DNA of 6,264 nucleotides from Pseudorhodoplanes sp. (GCA_008933495.1 WBUW01000188.1:1-6264), one strand, 5' to 3'; numbered from the stretch's first letter, positions 1 to 5,476 are shown. Made by a program: numbers and translations. The notes: a model not told the origin generated them from the sequence alone.

Positions 1-4
1 GGCC

Positions 5-24
5 CGGACGCTGATCAGCGTCCG
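5..24. terminator. Perfect 20-bp palindrome overlapping the stop codon of the outer-membrane gene
   Basis: The bases CGGACGCTGA are followed directly by their exact reverse complement. The TGA stop of the minus-strand outer-membrane gene (17-15) lies in the middle. As RNA it would fold as a 7-bp GC-rich stem closing a TGATCA loop. The window edge cuts off what follows on the minus strand, so a U-tract cannot be checked. It may be the terminator of this gene, but the role is inferred. Confidence 0.4.
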
Positions 25-731
25 CCGCCGAAGCGGTAATTGAGACCGAGACGCCAGATCGCATTGGTCGCGGTGCTGGAGGCGGCGATCCCGGAATAGG
101 TCTTGGCGAGGTCGATGGTGTCGACGTGCAGGTATTCGATGCGCGCGGTCACGTTTGAACCGTAGAGCGCGGTCTCAAGCCCGAGTCCCCACACGAAGGC
201 GGCCTGCGGCTCCGAACCGCTGAGCGTGGTCGTGGTCCCGGAGACCGTGACGCTGCCGCTGTGGCGCATCTCGGTAACGGCGAGGCCGCCGGTGCCATAG
301 AGCAGCCACTGGTCGAGCGCGAAGCCGGCGCGTCCGCGCAGCGTCGCAAGCCACGGGATTTCGCTCTCAAGCGACAGCGAGACGCCGGACGCGCCGGAAT
401 TGAAGCGGTTGCTCTGCCACGACCAGCCGAAATCGCCTTCGAGGCCGAGCACGAGCGGGCCGAGCTGGGTGTTGGCGCCGGCCTGGAAGCCGGCGAGCGC
501 GCCGTCGAGGTCTTCCGCCGTCTGAAACACGGTCCCGCCGGCGGTTACCGACTGGCGCGCCGACGCAAAGCCGTAGCCGGCATGCACGCCGACATAGAAG
601 CCGCTCCAGTTGTAGGGGTCGACGGACGGAATGCGCAGGTCGGCAGCCAGGAGCGGACCCGCGCGCATGAGCAGTCCGGCCGCACACGCGATGACGCAAA
701 CGCAAAGACGCTTCACACCGGTCCCCGACAC
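15..731 (-). CDS. Omp25-like outer-membrane beta-barrel protein (porin family)
   Basis: Predicted 238-aa exported protein that would form a small eight-stranded barrel in the outer membrane. The N-terminus has a basic Lys-Arg pair, a hydrophobic stretch rich in Cys, Ala and Leu, and a likely signal-peptidase site at LLAA-DLRIP (around residue 30). The mature start carries the family hallmark NWSGFYVGVHAGYGF. Further typical strands are WLATLRGRAGF, WLLYGTGGLAVTEM, the penultimate strand ending in ARIEYLHVD, and the last strand WRLGLNYRF, which ends in the usual aromatic residue and is followed by a short GGGR tail. The start is a GTG at 731-729 with GGGGA about eight bases upstream. A second in-frame GTG at 716-714, five codons later, also has a GGGGA before it and gives a more compact signal peptide beginning (M)KRLC, so the true start is uncertain. 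Such proteins are usually abundant structural or immunogenic surface proteins; no specific substrate can be inferred. It is divergent from ssb and may share its control region. Confidence 0.9.
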   Translation of the reverse strand: MSGTGVKRLCVCVIACAAGLLMRAGPLLAADLRIPSVDPYNWSGFYVGVHAGYGFASARQSVTAGGTVFQTAEDLDGALAGFQAGANTQLGPLVLGLEGDFGWSWQSNRFNSGASGVSLSLESEIPWLATLRGRAGFALDQWLLYGTGGLAVTEMRHSGSVTVSGTTTTLSGSEPQAAFVWGLGLETALYGSNVTARIEYLHVDTIDLAKTYSGIAASSTATNAIWRLGLNYRFGGGR

Positions 732-766
732 GTGGCTTCCCCAGCAGAAACGCTAGCAGCAGCCGG

Positions 767-795
767 TTGCGCAGAGGTTACGGCAATGCTAGAAC
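767..795 (+). promoter_or_regulatory. Candidate promoter upstream of ssb
   Basis: TTGCGC (767-772) and TAGAAC (790-795) are separated by 17 bases, a plausible sigma-70-type -35/-10 pair (TTG core; four of six -10 matches). The -10 overlaps the SOS box at 792-806, so bound LexA would block polymerase. Transcription would begin near 802, leaving a leader of about 130 nt before ssb. The match is weak and other starts nearer ssb are possible. Confidence 0.3.
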
Positions 796-806
796 AAACA
801 CAGAAC
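792..806. promoter_or_regulatory. SOS box (alphaproteobacterial LexA operator)
   Basis: GAAC-AAACACA-GAAC is an exact match to the direct-repeat form GAAC-N7-GAAC (reverse strand GTTC-N7-GTTC) known as the LexA-binding site of alphaproteobacteria. It lies in the divergent region, 128 bp before the ssb start and about 60 bp before the outer-membrane gene start. ssb belongs to the SOS regulon in several bacteria, so repression of ssb by LexA is the natural reading. The site could also affect the divergent gene. Confidence 0.8.
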
Positions 807-934
807 ATTACCGCCATTGGTCGACGCGGCTTGTGGAAAAGGACCGCGCCGGTTGGCCAAGCGCGGGTGCCGCCCCGACCTTCGGACTAGGGTGACGGCG
901 GGACCAATGGCGGCGGCGACAGCGGGAGAGTGCG

Positions 935-1417
935 ATGGCAGGCAGCGTGAACAAGGTGATCCTGATCGGCAATCTCGGCGCCGACCCCGAAATCCGCCGC
1001 ACCCAGGACGGCCGGCCGGTGGCGAACCTGCGCGTCGCCACCTCGGAAAGCTGGCGCGACAAGGCGACCGGCGAGCGGCGCGAAAAGACCGAATGGCACC
1101 GCGTGGTGATTTTCAACGAGGGCCTGTGCCGGATCGCCGAGCAATATCTGAAGAAGGGCGCCAAGGTTTACATCGAGGGCGCGCTGCAGACGCGCAAATG
1201 GACCGACAAGGACGGCGTCGAAAAATACTCGACCGAGGTCGTGCTGCAGGGGTTCAATTCGCAGCTCACCATGCTCGACCGCGCCGGCGGCGGGGCGGGC
1301 GGTAGCGACTTCGGCGGCGGCAACGAATTCGGCTCGCCGGGGCCGACCGCCGCGCGCAAGCCGGCCATGGCCGGCGGCGGGCGGCGCGACGACATGGACG
1401 ACGAGATTCCGTTCTAG
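935..1417 (+). CDS. ssb: Single-stranded DNA-binding protein SSB
   Basis: The 160-aa product is a bacterial SSB, which coats single-stranded DNA as a homotetramer during replication, recombination and repair and recruits partner proteins. The OB-fold occupies about residues 4-112 and begins VNKVILIGNLGADPE. It contains TSESWRDKATGE, TEWHRVVIF and KVYIEGALQTRKWTD, close to Escherichia coli SSB. The aromatic residues that stack on bases are present (Trp40, Trp54, Phe60, Trp89). A Gly-rich flexible linker follows (about 113-150), and the protein ends in the acidic tip DDMDDEIPF, the docking peptide for partner proteins; Glu replaces the last Asp of the common DDDIPF. The ATG at 935 is set by homology and by GGGAGAG four bases upstream. 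Full length, with no sign of damage. The upstream GAAC-N7-GAAC box suggests induction by DNA damage. No U-tract terminator is evident downstream. Confidence 0.98.
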   Translation: MAGSVNKVILIGNLGADPEIRRTQDGRPVANLRVATSESWRDKATGERREKTEWHRVVIFNEGLCRIAEQYLKKGAKVYIEGALQTRKWTDKDGVEKYSTEVVLQGFNSQLTMLDRAGGGAGGSDFGGGNEFGSPGPTAARKPAMAGGGRRDDMDDEIPF

Positions 1418-1465
1418 CGATTCCGCTGCAGCGATTGACGGCCGCGGGCGGACGCCAAATACCGG

Positions 1466-1495
1466 TTGCATCAGCGACCGTGTGCCTGCTGTAAT
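1466..1495 (+). promoter_or_regulatory. Candidate promoter for the small exported protein gene
   Basis: TTGCAT (1466-1471) and TGTAAT (1490-1495) are 18 bases apart. The -10 element matches five of six consensus positions and lies in a local AT-rich patch (GTAATTGTAT) that stands out from the GC-rich surroundings. Transcription would begin near 1502, inside the dyad at 1498-1521, about 40 nt before the start codon. Confidence 0.35.
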
Positions 1496-1497
1496 TG

Positions 1498-1521
1498 TAT
1501 CGCCGCATCCATGCGGTGATA
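1498..1521. promoter_or_regulatory. 24-bp imperfect dyad, possible operator
   Basis: Two 11-base arms, TATCGCCGCAT and ATGCGGTGATA, flank a central CC. They are complementary except for one G:T pair (1502/1517). The dyad begins just downstream of the candidate -10 element and ends 18 bases before the start codon at 1540, where a dimeric repressor would be well placed. As RNA it could fold as a 5'-leader hairpin after opening the innermost pairs. The symmetry is seen directly; the role is inferred. Confidence 0.4.
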
Positions 1522-1539
1522 GCGACAGGGGTGACAAGC

Positions 1540-1851
1540 ATGACAACGCGATTTCTGATCGCCGGGGCGACGCTTTGTGCCGCGCTCGCAATGACGATTC
1601 CGGCCGAGGCCGCGAAGAAGAAAAGGATTGCGATCGACCAGCAGTTCCGCGGCTGCGCAGTCTGGGCGCCGCCGGCCTGCGTTCTGGTCGGCAAATACAA
1701 TGTGACCGGCTCCGGCATCACGCCCGGCACCCTGGTCTTCGGTCTTGGAAAAGTAAGCGGCGATGTCGGCATCTGCTCCGGCACACCGATGAAGGTCTCC
1801 AGCTTCAAGGTCGAGGGCCTGTGCTTCTGGCCGGGATGGCCGCCGCGCTGA
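1540..1851 (+). CDS. Small exported four-cysteine protein, function unknown
   Basis: I do not recognise this 103-aa product. Residues 1-24 form a clear signal peptide: Arg4, a hydrophobic core rich in Ala, Leu and Ile, then PAEA as the cleavage site. The mature protein starts with a basic patch (AKKKR) and carries four cysteines (39, 47, 79, 95), which could form two disulfides in the periplasm. Glycine/hydrophobic alternation (YNVTGSGITPG, LVFGLGKVSGDVG) suggests a small beta-rich fold, and the C-terminus is aromatic (FWPGWPPR). The ATG at 1540 is preferred because it begins the signal peptide directly and has GGGG nine bases upstream. An in-frame GTG at 1531 and a TTG at 1495 would only add residues before the signal peptide. 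The frame, signal peptide and paired cysteines make it a believable gene. It is co-directional with ipdC, but hairpins fill the 94 bp between them, so co-transcription is uncertain. Confidence 0.7.
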   Translation: MTTRFLIAGATLCAALAMTIPAEAAKKKRIAIDQQFRGCAVWAPPACVLVGKYNVTGSGITPGTLVFGLGKVSGDVGICSGTPMKVSSFKVEGLCFWPGWPPR

Positions 1852-1861
1852 GCGGTGCCGC

Positions 1862-1892
1862 CTTGCGCGCGGCGCCCATTGCCGCGCGCAAG
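1862..1892 (+). terminator. Perfect 12-bp stem-loop after the small exported protein gene
   Basis: CTTGCGCGCGGC (1862-1873) and GCCGCGCGCAAG (1881-1892) are exact reverse complements around a 7-base loop, GCCCATT. The stem starts 11 bases past the stop at 1851. It is strong enough to be a terminator or transcript-end stabiliser, but no T-tract follows, so classical intrinsic termination is not shown. It is the first of three consecutive hairpins before ipdC and may instead belong to the ipdC leader. Confidence 0.5.
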
Positions 1893-1923
1893 CACGCAAG
1901 AGCGTGCCGCCTTGCACGGCGGC
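1892..1923 (+). promoter_or_regulatory. Two further adjacent hairpins in the ipdC leader
   Basis: GCACGC (1892-1897) pairs with GCGTGC (1902-1907) around AAGA. GCCGCC (1906-1911) pairs with GGCGGC (1918-1923) around TTGCAC. The two share bases 1906-1907 and so compete slightly. The 12-mer GTGCCGCCTTGC occurs at both 1855-1866 and 1904-1915, and GCCGCGCGC at both 1881-1889 and 1922-1930. The left arm of the first hairpin therefore has two possible partners. This is compatible with an attenuator or a translational switch for ipdC, but the function is inferred only. Confidence 0.4.
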
Positions 1924-1945
1924 CGCGCGCGTGCACACTGCGCCC

Positions 1946-3598
1946 ATGCAGTCCCTGGCTATTGCGCTGCTCAAGGCGCTGAAGGCGCACGGCGCGCGCG
2001 AGATATTCGGCATCCCCGGCGATTTCGTGCTGCCTTTCTACAAGGCGATCGAAGACAGCCGTATCCTGCCGCATTTCGAATTGAGTCATGAGCCGGCGGT
2101 CGGCTTTGCCGCCGATGCCGCGGCGCGCTATCACGGCGGGCTTGGCGTCGCCGTCGTCACCTATGGCGCCGGCGCGTTCAATGTCGTCAACCCGGTGGCC
2201 GGCGCCTATGCCGAGCGTTCGCCGGTCGTGGTGATCGCCGGCGCCCCGGGCGCGGCGGAGCGCGCGAGCGGCTTCCTGCTGCATCATCAGGCGCGCAGCA
2301 TCGGCACCCAGCTCGCGGTCTTCCGCGAAATCACCTGCGACCAGGCCGTGCTCGATGATCCGGCGGCCGCACCCGGAGAGATTGCGCGCGTACTGCAGTC
2401 GGCGCGCGAGCGCTCGCTGCCGGTCTATATCGAGTTTCCGCGCGACATGGTGAGCGTGCCGGCGGCAAGCGTGCCGGTGCTCGGGCGCCGGCCGACGGAT
2501 GCCGAGGCGCTCGCCGAATGCGCCGGCGAAATCCTGTCCCGGCTCGCCGCCGCCAAATCGCCGGTGATCATCGTCGACGTCGAAATCCGCCGCTATCAAT
2601 CCGAAAAGCGGGTGGCGGCGCTGGCGCGCAAGCTCGGGATTCCCGTCGTCACCACGTTCATGGGCCGCGGCCTCCTGGCCGACGCGCCGGACGTGGTGGC
2701 GGGGACCTATCTCGGCGCCGCCGGCGATGCGCACATCAACCGGCTCGTGGAATCGGCCGACGCGCTGCTGCTGCTCGGCGTCATCATCTCCGACACCAAT
2801 TTCGCGCTCTCGCAGCGCCGGCTCGATCCGCGCCGCACCATGCTCGCCATCGACCGGCAGGTGCGCGTCGGCCACCATCTTTATTCCGACATGCCGCTCG
2901 ACGATCTGGTCGATGCCCTGATCGCGCGCGCGCGCAAGACCAAGGCGCGCAAGAGCGTCCGGCGTCCGAGGATCGTCTATCCGCGCGGGCTGAAGGCCGA
3001 CGACAAGCCGATCCGGCCGTCCGACATCGCCGGCGCCATCAACGACCTGTTCGACCGCCACGGCGTCATGCCGATGACCGCCGACGTCGGCGACTGCCTG
3101 TTCACCGCCATGGAGATCGAGAATTCGGCGCTGGCGGCGCCCGGCTATTATGCCGGCATGGGCTTCGGCGTGCCGGCCGGGATCGGGGTTGCGGCGGCGA
3201 CCAGGCGGCGTCCGCTGATCCTGGTCGGCGACGGGGCGTTCCAGATGACCGGCTGGGAGATCGGCAATTGCCGGCGCTACGGGCTCGATCCGATCGTGGT
3301 GCTGTTCAACAATGCGAGCTGGGAAATGCTGCGTGTGTTCCAGCCGGAATCCAAGTTCAACAATCTCGACGACTGGCACTATGCCGCAATCGCGCCTTCG
3401 CTCGGCGGCCACGGCGAGCGGGTGTCGACGCGCGCCGAACTCGTCGCCGCGCTCGAACGCGCGGTCAAGCGGCGCGGCATGTTCTCGCTGGTCGAAGTGA
3501 TGCTGCCGCGCGGCCAGACCTCCGACACGCTGGCGCGCTTCGTCTCCGGTTTCAAGGCGGCGCGCGAGAAGGCGGCGCGAATGAAGGCGGGCGCCTGA
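1946..3598 (+). CDS. ipdC: Indolepyruvate/phenylpyruvate decarboxylase (thiamine-diphosphate dependent)
   Basis: The 550-aa product belongs to the pyruvate decarboxylase/acetolactate synthase superfamily and, as I recall it, resembles Azospirillum brasilense IpdC/phenylpyruvate decarboxylase along its whole length. It should convert indole-3-pyruvate and/or phenylpyruvate to the aldehyde plus CO2 in the cytosol, the key step of the indole-pyruvate route to auxin. The N-terminal Pyr domain (about 1-170) has FGIPGDF (Asp26), SHEPAVGFAADAAARY (Glu49, which activates the cofactor), TYGAGAFN and the catalytic pair His113-His114 in LLHHQ. A central domain (about 190-330) includes TTFMGRGLLAD and GVIISDTNFALSQRR. 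The C-terminal PP domain holds DVGDCLFTA (380-388), YYAGMGFGVPAGIG and the Mg/thiamine motif from GDGAFQMTGWE (428) to FNNASWEML (Asn455-Asn456). No catalytic residue appears lost. The ATG at 1946 is chosen because MQSLAIALLKALKAHG aligns with the family N-terminus. It has no Shine-Dalgarno sequence. An upstream in-frame GTG at 1904 would add 14 unrelated residues. Substrate preference cannot be settled from sequence. Confidence 0.93.
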   Translation: MQSLAIALLKALKAHGAREIFGIPGDFVLPFYKAIEDSRILPHFELSHEPAVGFAADAAARYHGGLGVAVVTYGAGAFNVVNPVAGAYAERSPVVVIAGAPGAAERASGFLLHHQARSIGTQLAVFREITCDQAVLDDPAAAPGEIARVLQSARERSLPVYIEFPRDMVSVPAASVPVLGRRPTDAEALAECAGEILSRLAAAKSPVIIVDVEIRRYQSEKRVAALARKLGIPVVTTFMGRGLLADAPDVVAGTYLGAAGDAHINRLVESADALLLLGVIISDTNFALSQRRLDPRRTMLAIDRQVRVGHHLYSDMPLDDLVDALIARARKTKARKSVRRPRIVYPRGLKADDKPIRPSDIAGAINDLFDRHGVMPMTADVGDCLFTAMEIENSALAAPGYYAGMGFGVPAGIGVAAATRRRPLILVGDGAFQMTGWEIGNCRRYGLDPIVVLFNNASWEMLRVFQPESKFNNLDDWHYAAIAPSLGGHGERVSTRAELVAALERAVKRRGMFSLVEVMLPRGQTSDTLARFVSGFKAAREKAARMKAGA

Positions 3599-3635
3599 GG
3601 CGCCGGTAATTTTATACCGCCACGTCAAGCCGGAG

Positions 3636-3658
3636 CCATTGCGGGAATCCCGCAATGG
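3636..3658. terminator. Perfect 23-bp palindrome downstream of ipdC
   Basis: CCATTGCGGGA (3636-3646) and TCCCGCAATGG (3648-3658) are exact reverse complements around a single A. As RNA it would form a 10-bp stem with an AAU loop, 38 bases past the ipdC stop. No U-tract follows; the next bases are GCGCAAAATATATG. It may end the ipdC transcript, or act as an operator for the gene at 3809 because an AT-rich, promoter-like patch lies immediately downstream (3663-3680). I cannot choose between these readings. Confidence 0.5.
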
Positions 3659-3745
3659 GCGCAAAATATATGTGAAATTGAAGCTGGCCGATGACGTTCT
3701 GGCGGCTTCCCCCATTCCGTCATGCGCCAGTGAACCTCGTCCCGT

Positions 3746-3779
3746 CTCCCGCCGACAAAACCGGGAGGCGCCTGTTTTT
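3746..3779 (+). terminator. Weak stem-loop followed by T-tract before the 555-aa gene
   Basis: CTCCCG (3746-3751) pairs with CGGGAG (3762-3767) around a 10-base loop, and TTTTT follows at 3775-3779. The T-tract is seven bases beyond the stem and the stem is short, so this is at best a weak terminator. It lies 30 bases before the next start codon, so it could also be a 5'-leader structure of that gene. Confidence 0.25.
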
Positions 3780-3808
3780 CATAACGGGAAGCGGAACGGG
3801 AGGTTCAC

Positions 3809-5476
3809 ATGACTTCGCCTAAGCGTGTCATTCTGCTTGAGACTGCGCTGGTGGCGGCCGTAGTCGCCGGCCTGTGCTCCGTATCCTATGCGGGACCCAA
3901 CAGCATCAGCCCGAGCATGGGCGGCTTCTCGATCGCCCGGCCCGACCTGTCGATCCGTTCGATGAACACCACCCGCGGCGTCCTGCCGTCGGGCACGCGC
4001 AGCGACGAGGCGCCGGCCGAAGCCAGGAAGAAAAAGAAGAGCACGGCGACGAAGAGCGAAGGCGTCGCGGTCGGGGGCAAGACGCGGCGTCAATTGAAAA
4101 TTCCGCCGCCGCTTCGCCAGGACACGCTGACGAACCGCAGGCGCATCGTAACGCCGGGCATCGAAGGCTCGCCGCAGCCAGATCCGCCGAAGCTCACGCC
4201 ATCGTCCCTTACCGGTGGGACGGGTGCATTGGGCGCGGCTGCCATCGTGACCGACCCTGCCAAGAATCTGCAAGGCTTGGGACAAGGAGCGCTCAGTCCT
4301 GGCGCCGGTGGCGATCAGCCGAATCACTGGGGCGACTTCACGATCGATTCCGTGCCCGTGGAGGAGGCCAAGATGCCGGGCGCCGGTTCGGCAGGAGGCA
4401 CTGGGGCCGGCGGGGTCAATGCTCCGGGCATCGCGACGCCGCCTGCAACCCAGCCGGGGGCATCAGGCGCGGTGGCCGTTCCGTCGGATCGCGTGTTGGT
4501 CCCGCCCGGCCTCGACCAGCGTTTGCAGGATAAGGCGAACGCGCTGGCCATCCGCGAGATCGAGGCGCTGCTCGGCAATGCCGGCGTCGGCTTGCCTGGC
4601 CGCCAGCCCGGACGGCCGGGTCAAGCGAAGTCTCCGCTCGATGCAGGCTTGCAGGTGCCCGAACCCAACGCGACCGTTCCGGGCGCGCGCGAACGCCCGA
4701 GCGCGGAAGACATCCTCGCCGGCCGCGGGTTCAATACGCCGCGCGATGACAAGTACAACATCGAGAGTGGTTACCCCGGGGCCGCCGGCGGCGCAGTACC
4801 CGATCCGCGCGGGGAGGCATCGGACGGTGGAGACACTCGCAGCTACACCGACAGCCAAGGCCGCAGAAATACAGTCAGGACCGAATGGGACGATAGTGGT
4901 CACCCGACACGAATAACCCACCGCGTCCACACCGGTCGCCGTTCCTGGTTTGAAGTCGAGATCAGGCAGAATAGCGGCGGCATATACTACGAGCGCCGCA
5001 CCGAGCGACGCAGTGACGGCAGTATGCACACGACTAGCGCCGCGCGGCTCGATTCCCCGCCCGACCCATCCGTGTTCCATCCGAAATCGAATGACCTGAT
5101 AAGCGGTGGAGTTCTGAAAAACCCAATTGATCGCGGCGATCCTAATGAACCGAAGGGTCCGGCGCCTGAGAATCCGCTCAGTCAACCCGCGCCGACGGAC
5201 GAGAATCGCACACCCCCCCGAGGCGGCGGCGGTTGCGTATGGCTCCCGGGCGGTGGCTGTCTAGGCGGGCCGCCCCCCACCCCGATGGAGATGACCGGCC
5301 AGCCCGGGCGCGGCGAGCGCAGCGAGGTTCCGGTGGCCGGATTGCCCGACAGCGACCAGGTGACCAATCCGGCGGAAGGCCGCGAAGGTCCGGTGGGTTT
5401 GCGCGCGCCGGTCAATCCCGGAGGCAACCAGCCGGTGGACCCGGACGATGACACCAACCCGCCGGCGCCGCGCTGA
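3809..5476 (+). CDS. Exported Pro/Gly-rich low-complexity protein, function unknown
   Basis: I do not recognise this 555-aa product. Residues 1-28 form a signal peptide (Lys5-Arg6, hydrophobic core, cleavage after SYA). Cys23 is in AGLC, which is not a good lipobox. A basic tract Arg-Lys4 (73-77) sits near the mature N-terminus. Residues of about 100-340 and 430-555 are rich in Gly, Pro, Ala, Asp and Asn and look disordered. Between them, about 345-415, lies a module with a folded, beta-rich look: YTDSQGRRNTVRTEW, DDSGHPTRITHRVH, WFEVEIRQNSGGIYYERR. Its alternating turn and strand pattern faintly recalls YD/RHS-type repeats. Two cysteines (CVWLPGGGC) occur in a Gly-rich stretch near residue 475. 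The start is firm: ATG preceded by GGGAGG at 3798-3803. The module uses ATA, AGA and AGG codons that are scarce in neighbouring genes. Location is probably periplasmic or extracellular. An envelope or surface role is possible but not shown. Confidence 0.75.
   Translation: MTSPKRVILLETALVAAVVAGLCSVSYAGPNSISPSMGGFSIARPDLSIRSMNTTRGVLPSGTRSDEAPAEARKKKKSTATKSEGVAVGGKTRRQLKIPPPLRQDTLTNRRRIVTPGIEGSPQPDPPKLTPSSLTGGTGALGAAAIVTDPAKNLQGLGQGALSPGAGGDQPNHWGDFTIDSVPVEEAKMPGAGSAGGTGAGGVNAPGIATPPATQPGASGAVAVPSDRVLVPPGLDQRLQDKANALAIREIEALLGNAGVGLPGRQPGRPGQAKSPLDAGLQVPEPNATVPGARERPSAEDILAGRGFNTPRDDKYNIESGYPGAAGGAVPDPRGEASDGGDTRSYTDSQGRRNTVRTEWDDSGHPTRITHRVHTGRRSWFEVEIRQNSGGIYYERRTERRSDGSMHTTSAARLDSPPDPSVFHPKSNDLISGGVLKNPIDRGDPNEPKGPAPENPLSQPAPTDENRTPPRGGGGCVWLPGGGCLGGPPPTPMEMTGQPGRGERSEVPVAGLPDSDQVTNPAEGREGPVGLRAPVNPGGNQPVDPDDDTNPPAPR

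Noticed and set aside
261..890. Plus-strand 209-codon frame opposite the outer-membrane gene
   Set aside because: It is antisense to a clear beta-barrel gene and runs through the SOS/promoter region; no motif and no ribosome-binding site.
1852..1945. Auxin-responsive TGTCNC element or thiamine-diphosphate riboswitch upstream of ipdC
   Set aside because: No TGTC occurs in the gap, and the gap lacks the conserved CUGAGA and ACCUGA-type segments of the thiamine riboswitch.
2518..3609. Plus-strand open frame of 363 codons overlapping ipdC in another frame
   Set aside because: Arg-rich translation with no motif; a frame shadow of ipdC.
1805..3715. Long minus-strand open frame (636 codons) opposite ipdC
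   Set aside because: Its translation is Arg/Ala/Asp/His-rich low complexity, typical of an antisense frame in GC-rich DNA. The plus strand encodes a complete, well-conserved decarboxylase.
3872..3880. Lipoprotein signal at Cys23 of the 555-aa protein
   Set aside because: The residues before Cys are Ala-Gly-Leu, with Leu at -1 rather than Gly/Ala/Ser, and SYA-G just after is a normal signal-peptidase I site.
4463..5185. Minus-strand 240-codon frame opposite the 555-aa gene
   Set aside because: No ribosome-binding site, signal or family motif is visible. The plus frame has a strong Shine-Dalgarno and a signal peptide. The low complexity of the plus-strand product leaves a little doubt, but the plus frame is better supported.
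5213..5219. Run of seven C as a possible frameshift point in the 555-aa gene
   Set aside because: The reading frame stays open for about 85 codons after it with the same Pro/Gly/Asp composition, so no shift is needed. It could still vary between strains.
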